In this document: positions 1 through 11,800 of the stretch, one piece after another | Layout of the letters: each line of letters begins with the position of its first letter | How positions within the stretch are numbered: position 1 is the first letter of the stretch | NCBI GenBank assembly: GCA_013400155.1 | Contig: VXBM01000871.1 | Coordinates: 142,327-206,326, forward strand | DNA: 64,000 nucleotides | DNA from: Helopsaltes ochotensis | Lineage: Eukaryota > Chordata > Aves > Passeriformes > Locustellidae | Reading direction: 5' to 3' | Notes under the pieces: generated by a model | Database searches by the model: none | What the model was told of the DNA's origin: nothing | The model's input: only the letters and a program-made list of their open reading frames with translations | Program-made: the position numbers and the translations under genes

Positions 1-42
1 CCAACCTGTATCACACCCTTGGGGTACAAAACACCTGTCTGC

Positions 43-389
43 TGTTGCCCTGACTTTTGGAGCCTTTCTGATGCTGTTTCACAGTTTCAAATGTGGAGAC
101 AGAGTTCTCGATGTTTTCATAGTTCTTAGTTCTTTCTCACACAAATGTTATCAATGGATAAGGATGTTTTGGAGAGGCCAGGGAAATGCTTACATATTTC
201 CTTGGTGAAGGAACACTTGATGGACTGTAGATTTGACCAGTGGAATTGGAGAGGTGGCAACATTCTCTGCCAGTCCATGATCGGGACGTGAAAACTATAT
301 ACTGGAGAAGAATAAAGGTCAAGCCTCTCTTTTGCTCTTTCATCTTCAGCGAGTGTGTTGTGTCATTCTTACCATGCTCCACACTGACA
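43..389 (+). mobile_element. Solo LTR, copy A, class II-like endogenous retrovirus family
   Basis: About 347 bp beginning TGTTGCCCTGA and ending in CA. It is clearly homologous along its length to the elements at 15400-15745 and 60908-61253. It keeps a TATA-like ACTATATACT near 295-303 and a poly(A) signal AATAAA at 311-316, in the same order and spacing as copy C. The flanking hexamers, GTCTGC (37-42) and TCCTGC (390-395), agree only in part, so the target duplication has decayed and this is probably the oldest of the three. No gag, pro, pol or env homology lies on either side, so this is a solo LTR left by LTR-LTR recombination. Assignment to class II (ERVK-like) rests on the 6-bp duplication of copy B and is inference. 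Confidence 0.8.
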
Positions 390-2122
390 TCCTGCAACAG
401 GGAATCCTTCCCAGGGCACACAGGTGAGGATTGTAATGGGTATGGTCTGCTTTTCCTAGAGAACTTTCATTATTTTAATATAAAGACAGTTTCTGCTCTA
501 CAGTATCAAGCAAAACATTTAAACTACAGACCAATCATGACTGACAGGTTGATTTAAATAAGAACTGGTTACAGTTAATTATAACAAAAAATAGAATGTT
601 GCATTTTGTATATTTAGCACTGCACCACTCACTTTACAATTGTACCTTCAGAGTGCTTTAGCTGAACTATCTCTGAAAATCCTCTGATGTTAAATTGTTT
701 TATACTATCCTCCCTCAGATTTCAGTGTATTTTAGGAGCTGAACAAACCTGTCTTAGTAACTGCAGAAAACCCTTCCCCGCAGTGCAATCATTTCCTTTC
801 TCATTTAGTTCATGTGCATAAAGGTAACTTCCAAACGCGTCTCGATTGGAATGAAGGTGCACAAACCGGCAGGCCGGACAAAGGCAGGTGTGGAGCCCCA
901 GCCGGGGAGGGAGCTCCCGAACAGCCCGCACTGCTGCTGCCCAGCGTGGGCTGTGCCGTGGACTTCGGGCACTGAGGAAACCAAACCCTGGAACGGTTCC
1001 CTGCAAATCAGCAAACAGAGCCTGAATTTGTAAGCTGTGAGCTCTGCGGACACTGCAGGCTCAGAGCTGAGCCACCAGCCTGTCACACCAGCATTGTGAC
1101 ATCAATCAGCTCAGGGCACTGCTGGGGAGGATGAGCCAGGTCTGGTAGATGTGAGCAGCACACGTCAGCTGAGGCTGTCACTGCTCGCAGCCCAAACAGC
1201 AAATTATGGAGGAAAAAGGGGGAAGAGAGTCTGGTGATATTTATTTGAAGCTTGAATTGTGTTTAGGAAGTCTGCGCTCACCTCTTTTGCATTTACGTCT
1301 CATGAATGCTCTAAGAAACAAATCTGCCAATGAAATGTCTACAGAAACTGCAAATTTTGATTAAATACTAGAGCACTTGCAATAAAAGGAAAGAATTCAT
1401 AATTCAGAAACACCAGATATTAATGATGGAACTTAGAAGTTTTATGATCCGAGAACACCAACCATAAGACTTTATAAATTCAATCAAAATACCTAGTGCA
1501 ATTCAATGTAGGTAAACCAAGCACTTGTAATTGACTTCTTCTGCCTTTAATTTGCAGATAGAGATTAAGGTTGTTAGTTCACATTCAGAGAAAAAAAGTA
1601 TATATTTGTTGCTGACAATTTATAAGGAGAAAAAAAAAGAAAGAGAATACCATAAAACAGTCACTTTGAATTACAGATTTTCTCTAGAGCATCTCCTGGG
1701 AGGCATTTCTGGGTAGACAGAAAGTATGGGTTTGTTTAATAAAATGAAATGTGCTAGAATACAAACCCTATATTTACAAACCCTACCCTTCTCTCAATGT
1801 CAAGGTGGCTGGACACATCTCCTAACTCACAGGTTATAACCAGCACAAAGTATTTTTAAAGTTACTTCTGGCTCTGGTATTTTTCAAACATGCACAATGC
1901 AAATATTTCTGCAGGAGCCAGTTCGGAATGATTAAATCAGGCATTTCCACTGCTGACAAGTCCTGGGAAGATTCAATAAAACAGAATCACTCCAGGCCCA
2001 CCCACCTCCAGTAATCACTGGGGAGAAAAAAAAAACCCAAAGTGTTTTTCCTATTAATGTTAAAAGACTTTCTTTCTTGAGTGAAAAATAAACTATGTAT
2101 TATTTAAAGAATGTGAGATATC
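390..2122. other. Non-coding stretch with a small GC-rich pocket
   Basis: No gene recognised. Positions about 830-1090 form a GC-richer island with a few CpGs (ACGCGT near 835) inside AT-rich DNA. Short overlapping open frames exist there on both strands, but none has a recognisable domain or splice context. The rest, about 1200-2120, is AT-rich and looks single-copy. Confidence 0.5.
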
Positions 2123-2125
2123 AAA

Positions 2126-2157
<32 letters not shown>

Positions 2158-2165
2158 ATGTATCT
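2123..2165. repeat. (TG)n microsatellite
   Basis: An AT-rich lead (ATATATA) followed by about 12 perfect TG units at 2133-2157 and a short TATGTAT tail. This is a simple dinucleotide repeat and likely length-polymorphic. Confidence 0.95.
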
Positions 2166-2626
2166 GTGCAAGAAACGTGTTGCTGTTCATTAACTCTTCA
2201 CTAGCAGTATTTGTTTCCTGATCCCTTAAAGAGCACATCCATTAATGGTAAAGAACAGACAATTGTGACACACAAGCTCAGCTCGTGAACATCAGGGAAG
2301 GTCTGGAGTGAGCTAGGTAAGGGATGGGGACTGGAAAAGTGTGGATTTAATTCTAACCTGAGCTGCAACATGACCAAAGGGAAATCACTTCCCTCCTGTG
2401 CTCCCTGCCCTGCCCTTTGGGATGGAAAACTTCAGGAGGGGAATGGGTGCTGGAAATTCTCACTCTCTGAAGTATCCTCCAGGTTCCAGAACTGCAGGCA
2501 CCCCACTCAAGTGAGAAACACAGGGGATGTGAATCCATTTCCACACTAAAAGAGAGCTCCATCAGCAAAACACAGTGACACAACACACGTTGGGAATTTC
2601 TTTGCTGGACAGAAATGGAGTTTGCT

Positions 2627-2813
2627 CTCATGTGCACATGGACTGCTTTGCATCCATAACCTCCAGGGCAAAGCCAGAAGGGGATCAAGAATTGCTTTCC
2701 CTGGTGGGGACACAGAGTGGAGTTTCTGAACTCCAAAAGAACAATTCCCAAGCTCCCACCTGTGAGAGCTGCCTGGTGGCTGCTGAAGTTATCAGCTGGA
2801 CTTCCTGAGTACA
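2627..2813 (+). repeat. Two-copy diverged repeat, copy 1
   Basis: This segment aligns with 4265-4440. The best-kept part is 2711-2812 against 4334-4436, sharing blocks such as GAGTTTCTGAACTCCAA and CCTGTGAGAGCTGCCTGGTG. I judge the identity at roughly three quarters by eye. Copy 1 carries about 20 extra bases near 2660-2690. Similarity stops near 2813. I do not recognise the family. It could be an old unnamed transposable-element fragment or a local duplication. No terminal repeats or target duplications are visible. Confidence 0.7.
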
Positions 2814-3968
2814 GTGAAATAGTCTGAGCTGCTTTCAGTGTGTATCCTGATTAAGTGGCCAGAGAGAGTTTTATCAAAATGCTAAAACTCTCCAAGTTCT
2901 CCCATATAAGTGTGCTCCAGACCTCTGCAGGGTTGGTTAATCTGGGCACTGTAACTGAATCCACTGCTACCTATGCTCTCTAAAATATAGATTTTTGTCT
3001 GAAATGGAAAGCGTGCTCCATGCAATGCCACACTGCCCAGAGGGAGCTTTCTGTAAATCCCAAACCAAAGCTGTTGTTACAAGTTCCTCCTGAGCAGAGA
3101 TCAGGTTTTGGAATACATTACAGTTAAAAGGCTGCACATGTGCTTATGAATTGGGCGTTCCCCCCTTTTTCCTTTCTCATTAACAACAAATACTTTAATG
3201 AAGGCTGAATAGGGGAAAGAGGTGTCCTTTTTATTCATTGTTCCTCCTCTGAAGCTTTAATTCCTTCACAACTCCACAATTACTATGAGGTAGTAATGAC
3301 TGCAAACTCAGAGGAGTAGCAGAAGGGATCACTGCACTCAAATATTCTGCTACTCTGCAGTATCCAAAATATTTTTGATTTAACAAGCACAGACAGGGAA
3401 AAGTACATATGTCAAATGATCTGAATTTATCAAGTTCGCCATTAAATGCAAATGCCCTTAGAGGTGAAAGGGTTTTGATTAGGAGATGTAGAGAATTGTA
3501 AAAATGCTGTATATGCAACATTTCTCAGATTGGACTCACAAAGTACCCTGCAAACTATTTTCTTGTTAGAAATTCTCAGAAACTCTGACTAACTGCACTG
3601 CAGGCATGGCACAGTGTAAAGTCACAAACACTGTAATTAGCTGCTTTATAACTCAGTGTGACTACAGTCCTCAGCTGTGAGATAATGAAATAAAACATTC
3701 CTAATATTACTCTCACAAATATTAATACGAAAAGTGGATATATTAGCTTTCAAGAGAACAGAGAATTAGCCTGGCATGGAAGCATTGGGAGAAAAAAATG
3801 GAAAAATAATTTCTTTTTGGCATCAATGAAAAGGAGTCACAGCATGAGAAGGTAAAAATACCTGAAGAATACAAATTATTGGACACAATTTGATGATCAT
3901 GTCTTGCAACAGCAGAACATCCTTCTTTGCCCTTGTACTCACAGATGTGTCCCTCCAGAGCAGCTGAG
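2814..3968. other. AT-rich non-coding stretch
   Basis: No gene, RNA gene or repeat recognised. Open frames are short and lack features. Confidence 0.5.
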
Positions 3969-4250
3969 GAGCCCCAGGCAGTGCCCACAAAGCCCAGCCC
4001 AGCCAGGTAGTGCCCACAGAGCCCAGCCCAGCCAGGCAGTGCCCACACAGCCCAGCCAGGCAGTGCCCACACAGCCCAGCCCAGCCAGGCAGTGCCCACA
4101 GAGCCCAGCCAGGCAGTGCCCACAGAGCCCAGCCCAGCCAGGCAGTGCCCACACAGCCCAGCCAGGCAGTGCCCACAGAGCTCAGCCCAGCCAGGCAGTG
4201 CCCACAGAGCCCAGCCCAGCCAGGCAGTGCCCACACAGCCCAGCCAGGCC
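3969..4250 (+). repeat. Minisatellite with alternating 24- and 29-bp units
   Basis: A GC-rich tandem array whose units share the core CCAGGCAGTGCCCACA. The long unit (29 bp) has one extra CCAGC relative to the short unit (24 bp). Unit order from 3991 is long, long, short, long, short, long, short, long, long, then a partial unit ending near 4250. A truncated first unit lies at 3971-3990. Long open frames on both strands (Trp-Ala-Leu-Pro-Gly type on minus, Ser-Pro-Ala-Gln type on plus) are by-products of the repeat and not genes. Confidence 0.95.
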
Positions 4251-4264
4251 ATCTTCGGATTCTG

Positions 4265-4440
4265 AGGCTCTCTCACACTTGCACGCGGACAACTGCAGCT
4301 GCCAAGAAGGAATTCTTTGCACCTGAAGTGAGGCACAGAGTAGAGTTTCTGAACTCCAAGAGAACCATTTCCAGCTTCACACCTGTGAGAGCTGCCTGGT
4401 GGCTCCTGGAGGTACCAGCAGGGCTTCCTGCGTGCAGGGA
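4265..4440 (+). repeat. Two-copy diverged repeat, copy 2
   Basis: Homologous to 2627-2813 in the same orientation. It begins immediately after the 24/29-bp minisatellite and diverges from copy 1 after about 4440. Read on the minus strand, both copies could encode the peptide LLEFRNSTLC, but both frames are short and the agreement follows from the DNA similarity, so I do not call it coding. Confidence 0.7.
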
Positions 4441-7400
4441 ATTTCTCCTCTCCACATGGAACAGGCGACTCCAGCCTCTGCAGTGCCTCAGCCCCGGGAG
4501 GACAGGCTCCCAAATCCCTGGCACAGTCTCCCCCAGCCTTGCCCCATCCTCTGCAGCAACACAACATCCACCAGGATCTGCTCCAACGCCCCTGGCACAT
4601 CCCTGAGCCTGGGCTGAGTGGGACTGACAGCTGCACACCAGAAAGAGCTGGAAATGAAGAGGGAAGCAGAGAGAAACTCTGCAAGCAGCTGATAATACTG
4701 CAGAGGAACGGGAGGAATAAAACACTGCAGAAGAGTTGTCAGCTTCCCTCTCTTCTTCTGTGGTGGGATTAGCAGAAAAGGTTAGACTATACATTATCCA
4801 AGAGTCACTCTAATGATGTATCACTCTGAGGTTTTCATAAAATTAATCTCTCAATAATAAGACATAATACAGGTTTCATGCATACTGGGTAATTAAAGAG
4901 CTTGATGAATAGATGAAAGAGTGAATGTTTTGGATCCTTAAACAAATCACAGCTTTAAATTTCATTAATTTTAAATTTACTCCAAGACCTAATTTAAAAT
5001 TGGCAAAGCTTCTCTACTACTGAAACCAGAAATCATTAAATAAAACTGAATTGTATTATTTATTGTTGTGTCAGGCCAATAAAATACATCAATTTACAAT
5101 GTCAGGATGGCAAAAATATGACAGAACTCTACAATATTAAAAATAGTTTGAAAAATTCACTGCAGCGCTTGGTTGAAAATTTAAACAAGAAAATCTATTC
5201 AGAGATACTTTCTTGGCCTTTTCATTTGCTGTCCTGTGCCTTGGGCTACTACACAGAAAGGTTTGCAATAATTTAACCATCATCTGCTAGAGCTTCGAGA
5301 AAGGGGAAGGCAAAGAAAGAGAGCACTGATTCTATTCAGTTTTTAGGCAAGGAAAACCACACAGGATGTTTGCTAAAGTCAGCAGAGAATATCTGCCTGT
5401 CTGCAGCACTCTAAAATACCATGGCCTGAGTAAAACAGACACTGCTTAAAGCACTTCTGCAAGGTTCAAATTGTAATCAGAGTAAGGCAAATAGGGAAAA
5501 TTGTAAAATGCAAATAGGGTTAGCCACAAGAGAAAAAAGTGAGTCATAACTGGGAAAATAGTGAGTTAAAATAACTCTTCTACTATGAAATCAGGAAAAA
5601 ACCCACAAATGGTCACAAAGTAATCCAAGAACAGTGCGGCAATGACCTGTGTGGGGCAGATCTCATGGGCTGAGACCATGGGTGTTGGTGTTGGTGTCAG
5701 AGGCCAGCAGTCCCAGATGTGCCCTCTGGCTCTCCTGGGCACCATCCCAGTCCTTGCTCCAGCCGTGCCAGCAGCAGTGGCTCACTAAGCCAACAGAGAA
5801 CACTTCTTTTGCCAAATTCTCTTCCTGGGGCACCGGAGCAGCAGGATGGCGGCGACTGCTGCTCTGCCCCGCTGCCCTGCCCATCCTGCAGACATGGACA
5901 CAACCCCACGGGCATGGGGCAGTCCTTCCTCTCTCTGGGGACACATTGTGCCATTTCGATCCACCTCCAAAGCAATTTAGTGCACTCCTGTTTATTAGAA
6001 ATACAGGAGTGATTAAACTCTGCCTTGGTGCTCCTTGCAATTCAAGTATAATAATGTTTGTTAAGGCTGCTCCTTTTGGGATTGGTTGCTGATGTTTGTC
6101 TCACAGATGCCTGAAGAGAAACACTCCACAAACCTGTGCATTCGTACAGGAGGGGCACAATATAAACTGCCCCTGTGTGGACAGTGCCTTTCAGTTTCTG
6201 TGCCCTTCATTTTAGGTCTACTTCCTTTGCTTGTTTTATTCTTCTCAGATACTAACTTTCCATATTTTTGCTTTTCTTCAGTACAACACCTACAAAAGGG
6301 AACAATTTTCTCAGCCTTTTCCTTATTCTCTTATGTAAACCCATATAAAAAGATTATCTCCAAGTGCTGACATAACTCTCTCCCCCATCTCAATGCAGCA
6401 GATGAAGGGAGAAAAGCAAAGAGTTTACAGAAGTGGCTCCTGCTGGCAAATATCCAGCTTATAGACTTCCTATTGTTTTGCTAACAATTAGAGGCTTGAA
6501 TTACCAGTTTGCTAGAACTGCATTTAAAGAAACCCTTCTGGGTTTCATCACTGGTAGTGTCTTTTATTTGATAACAATTCTTATTCCAATTGAACAATTT
6601 CCCTAAACTGGAGGACCAATGGAGCAAGGAAAGTTTAGTGCATCCCTGTGCTTTGGTGAACTCCAGTCTGAATGCAGCTCCCAGACTTGAAGGGGTCTTG
6701 ACCAGAACAATTTTATGTCCTAGAACTGGAATAAAGCAGATTGACTCCCTAATGTTATGAATAATTCCAAACAAACATTTGGACAGCCAAAAGCGTCAAG
6801 TGACACTGAAAACACACTGATAAACAAACACAGTGAGACTCTGTGATGCTCATGAGATGCATAAGTGGCTTCTTGCTGAAACAGGAGAAGCTGTGGGTCA
6901 TCTAAAAGTACTTGGAAAAGAAATGTGGGAGTTGTGACAATAACAAGAAAAAGATGAGCAAAGATGGATTGAAATACATGGTCTGTGGATCTTCAATTCA
7001 AATGTTGAAATCAGAATTCTTTTCTGATTTTCACACCTGAAGCACTTTAATAGTGAATTTAAACAAGAGACCCCTAAAGACCCCTGCTACCAGCATGCTA
7101 AAAATCCAGATATAAAGTACAATTCTGCTTAGCAGCCATTCCCAAATCTAGATAAAGAATCAGTGTATGGTCCAATCTTTTTCTGTTGCCAAAAAACAAG
7201 TGTTGCTTGGACCACTACTGTAGTACCTCTCACATGTTCACACCTGACACAAAATTACAGGGTGAGGGAAATCTGAGTTAGGGATACCCAAGAGTGACAG
7301 AAGGGAACATCCATTACTCGTATGATACCATGAAATATTACTGCTGCACCTATCACTTGTCCTGTGCTGAAATAGATGGAGCCACTCATATATGTTGTCA

Positions 7401-8573
7401 CTAGGGCCATTAAAAGGAATTAAACTCTGAAACCCCCACATTTTTAACTGGTTGAAATTGCATGTACAAGGCAGTACCGGATTCAGACTGTACCCAGCTT
7501 ACTGCTGTTGCCTTGTACTAAACCCAAGCAACACCATAGTATTAATGGCAGATTGAAACAAGCAGCTGGGAAGATTTTATCTCCCTTTTGATGGAGGAGT
7601 ACATTTTCTTGCCTTCCCTCAGCCCAGAGGCTTTATTAGATCCTCACAGCTGTTCCTCAGTGCTGCAGGACCAGTCCTGCTTAAGACTGATTTTTATCCA
7701 TCTGAGTTTGAGGAGAAAGGAAAGACCTTTGCTTTCCAATAATGAGACCTGTATCATGCTTTTTACTTTCACAGACAGATTTCTTTTAAAAGTTTTAGCT
7801 CTGGATTATCACTTAAATAGGCAAGCACCAATGCTGTGGTTTGAGCTCATAGTCTAGGAGTTTCTAAGCTGAATTTAAAGAGTTATATTGATTTTGGAGC
7901 TCTCAGGCTGGCTGAGATGGCACCTATCTTGCTATGTAATCAGTTGGCAGTTATAGACAAGAGAGGCACATAATATAGTTAAATCTCCTTTTTCAAGCAC
8001 TGGTTAAATTGTTAGCCAGCATGCAGCATTGCATGTGGATGTTTATTATTCTCCCAACAAATACTGTATTTCATTCTAGTTTGCTTGGTATGAACAGTTC
8101 ACAGCATATTCTTTGTCACTTAATTTCCTGTGTGCATTGTGAGCACTTCCAAAACCTCAGCAGGGTGCTTTAGAGAAACCTACAGAAGGAGCACAGAACA
8201 TTAATCAAATTACTACATTAGATACTATTAGATGTCTTCAAGTTGGAACTTGTATGCACTGATTTTTACAGCTTTCTTTTTATCATTTCAGAAGAGATCA
8301 AAATAACTCATTAAGTCAATTTATCCCTTTTGCTGCATTTGCTGATCGTGCAGGGAAATGCAGCCTGTGAGAGGGAATGTGGAAAGGGGCTGTGCCCAGG
8401 CCTCCTCAGGAAGGAAGGGCAGGGAAGCCCTGCTGTGGCTCCCACTCTGCATCCTTCCTCCTCTCACCCCTGGGACTGGGATCCCCAGTGCTCCCCTAGG
8501 AACTGGATGTGGCAGCACCAATGTGCCACTCCCCCCTACAGACCATTTATGCTGAGTGACATCCGTGCCATGG
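4441..8573. other. Non-coding stretch, mostly AT-rich
   Basis: No gene recognised. A GC-richer pocket at about 5640-5960 carries overlapping open frames on both strands without any recognisable domain. The remaining sequence (about 4800-5600 and 6000-8550) is AT-rich and shows no transposon ends, RNA genes or tandem arrays. Confidence 0.45.
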
Positions 8574-8801
8574 CTCCAAACCTGCCCCACAGTTCCAAAC
8601 CTGTCCCACAGTTCCAAACCTGTCCCACAGCTCCAAACCTGTCCCACAGCTCCAAATCTGGGCCAGGGCTCCAAATCTGCCCCAGGCCTTCAAACCTGCC
8701 CCAGGGCTCCAAACCTGCCCCAGGGCTCCAAATCTGCCCCACAGCTCCAAATCTGTGCCAGGGCTCCAAATCTGCTCCATATATCCCCCAGGACCCCAAA
8801 C
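8574..8801 (+). repeat. 19-bp minisatellite
   Basis: Eleven consecutive 19-bp units at 8574-8782, of the type CTCCAAACCTGCCCCACAG with T/C and CACAG/CAGGG variants, then a decayed unit to about 8801. The array keeps open frames on both strands (Pro-Asn-Leu type on plus, Trp-Ser-Cys-Gly type on minus) because 19 is not a multiple of three and the unit lacks stops. These are not genes. Confidence 0.95.
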
Positions 8802-11800
8802 CTGTCTCTCCCTCTTTGCTTCTTCCATCATCCTTCTGTGTTTCTGTGACAAGAAGAGATTAGCAAGTGCATTTGGGGTGGTTTTTTCAGGCAGACCAAC
8901 ATGAGCAAAGCACTTCCAGTTCCCCAGCCTTTCCTTCTCTTTCTCAGCTAGAAAGCGGGGAATGTGCTGGAGGAAATAGAGCAAAAGTCCCTCCTATTCC
9001 ACCAAAAGAACAAAACTGTATCTGAAAACTCCTCAGGTGGGAAAAATTATTTACTACATTTTGTATCTTTAGACAAATAAATTATGCAGTTTCAAAATTT
9101 ACAGTTAAATTAGGATTCAGCCAGTTATTCTCCATTCACACAGCCTGTTTTCATTTCTTCACTTCAGCATGTCTTGAAAAGTTTTATATTCACTGAAATT
9201 ATTCAATGCTCTTCTGCTCTTCTGCAACCAAATCTCAGCTTTCCCTTTTGCATTTTTGTACCAATAGCTCTGCAAACACACCAAGAAATTCACAAAATTA
9301 AATGAAGAACATTGTCGGTGCTTAGATATACACAAAGAAAAGGGAGAAATTTTAAGTCTTAGAGTATTGCAAACACGAATTCTGTGTAAATGGACTTTTG
9401 CCTGACCTACTGTTTCCTAGAGTTCAATGCTGCATTTGTCTACTGATTACGATGATTTAAGGCAAGAAGTGAGAAAAATTTACTGGTAATTACAAAATGT
9501 TTTGGAGAAAACATTTGGGCCACAGCTTATCTCCATGTCCAGCTGATCATATAACCAATCAGAATTTATCAGACAACCTATAATGCTTGTTGGAAGCATG
9601 GGACAAACAAAACTGTAGAAAAAGATGAAGATTCTGCTTTAGAACAGAGAATATTAGAGAATTAGAGAAGAAAGAGAATTAAAAAAGAAGAGATAACAGC
9701 AGCATATCAGAAAGAGACACGCAGCATTTCAAATGCACCAAAGACAAGGTAAGGCTAAAGGGCTTAGTCTGAGCACATGCCTTGAAAATGCCCTGATTTT
9801 CAGGAGCAATAAATACCTATTGATATGTTCACATCCTGACATCACCTCCGTGCTCCCGGCTGAAAGTCACCACTCACATCAAGGAGAATAAAACAAAGGC
9901 TTTTAGGGATGTTACATTTTAAAATTTTGGCCTAAAACCCAGCGAAAGAGATGTATAATCAGTGTGTAACCTGTGGCTCGGGAGGTCAGAGTCCACATGC
10001 GTGACTCCTCATATTTCATGGCAGTGAATATTCTGCACGAGGATCTGGCAGGCACTCCTGCCTTGCTCTTGGAGGGAAAAGGCTTCTCCATGGGCTGGCC
10101 TTTATCTCCAGCTTTCCTTCCTGCCGTCCTCCTCAGCTCCTCTGCACCAGGATTGTGGGCAGCCTTAGAGGGAATTGTTCTCTTGCACTGAGAGTGTTTG
10201 CATTGCTCTGGCTGCATGCACTCAGCAAAAGGGGAAAGGAGCAATATTAGCAAGTAATTAATTATATCAATTATTTAAATCACAGGGAGGAATGTCTGCA
10301 CACCAGCTGGAGTGGGAGAGTTTGTCCAAAAACCGTCACTGAGGAATCTGTAAGTTTGAAAGAATTGGCAATGAGTAATGTGAGCTGACAAGGAGGGTGC
10401 TTTCTGTCAACAAGTGATTTGCAAACAGGCTATAAATTTCATTAATTTGTTCATTATTTGTGATCCTTGAAGAATTGTGTTGTATGAGTAAGTTTCAACT
10501 TACAATTAAGTGCTAAGAATGCCTTTTGTTTATAACATGTTACTGAAGTGATGTGTCTGGCTTTCTAATCAGCCTGAATTTTGGAAGGTCAATTGCCCCA
10601 AATTCAGCTTTCCAAAATGTTGGTTTTTTGTTTTTTTGGTTTTTTGCATTGACTGCAGAGTTATTTATGGAGACAAATGCTTATGAATGAGAGACTAAAA
10701 ACATTTTTCTCAATAATGGATTGTTGTATTATAATTTCTTTTTTTAAAAATAAGTGTTTTCTGAATTCACTCAGTATGTAAAATGCCGTAGGTGAGATTT
10801 CTTTGGGATTTATCACTTTGTAAAGCAGCAAGAACTTGCAACTTTGAAGGAATAGGTTCATTCTTCTCAAAAACCGTGACTCTTATTTATGTTTCTTCTA
10901 CTTCTCTCTAAGATAGGAAACCATATTTCTTGTTTTAATAATAAAATATCGTAAAATCAAATTCTAGAAAATTACTTTCACAATTTTTATGGGTTTACAT
11001 CTATAATCTTAATAGGGAGGAACAAAAAACCAATTCCTGAATTCAGATCTGATGCCTGACAAAGTATTTTATTGTTCATAATGCTGAGTTAAATTAGCCA
11101 TGGTCACTGATGCCCAAAAAAACCCCCTCAATCCCAGCCTGAAAGGACTGTGCTGTTATTAGACGTGTGTTTTTCTACCCTAGAAATGAATTTTCTACCT
11201 CTAAAGAGAGCAAGAGCTATGTCCATCACACTGCAGTACAAGTTCATTCCAATAATCCCACAGCAATTCCCCCTTCCACTGCTGTAGAGGTTTCACACTT
11301 TGCACCATCAGAAAATTCTCACTGAGTTTCCTCTCGGACTGCTTAAAACAAGAAAAAGTGCATGCACTCTACCCTTCTCCACTTCATAAGTTCTGACTAC
11401 CTCAGAGCACTCCTGGGCAGAATTAGTGCCAAAACCCACAACCCATTGTCATAATATCAGCAAACATCTACAGCTCTAAGTGGGATGGAAACAGCTACCA
11501 GGAATCAAAGTTTAATAAAATTTCCCCTAAAATAAGCTTAATCTAGCTCTGCTATAGGAATGGCAGGTCAGGAAAGGAAAAGCAAGGTCTGGCATCTGCA
11601 GCCCTGTAAGACTCTGGTATTATTTACACCCTTTTTGATGCAAAGAGTCTTTTGACTTTATCAAACCCAGCCTTCCAAGTAGGGCCAACTTCAAGCAAAA
11701 TGAGAAGTCTTTGCTGCTCTGAGCATTCTGCATTTCCTGACGAGGGCAAACACGGGCTGAGCAAACTGCAAAGACCATCAAGGACCAGGGCTGGGTTCTG

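Noticed and set aside
3743..4684. A 313-codon minus-strand open frame rich in Trp, Ala, Leu, Pro and Gly
   Set aside because: It is mostly translation of the 24/29-bp minisatellite, with unrecognisable flanks.
5463..5475. GGTTCAAAT, like a tRNA B box
   Set aside because: No A box or cloverleaf can be formed around it.
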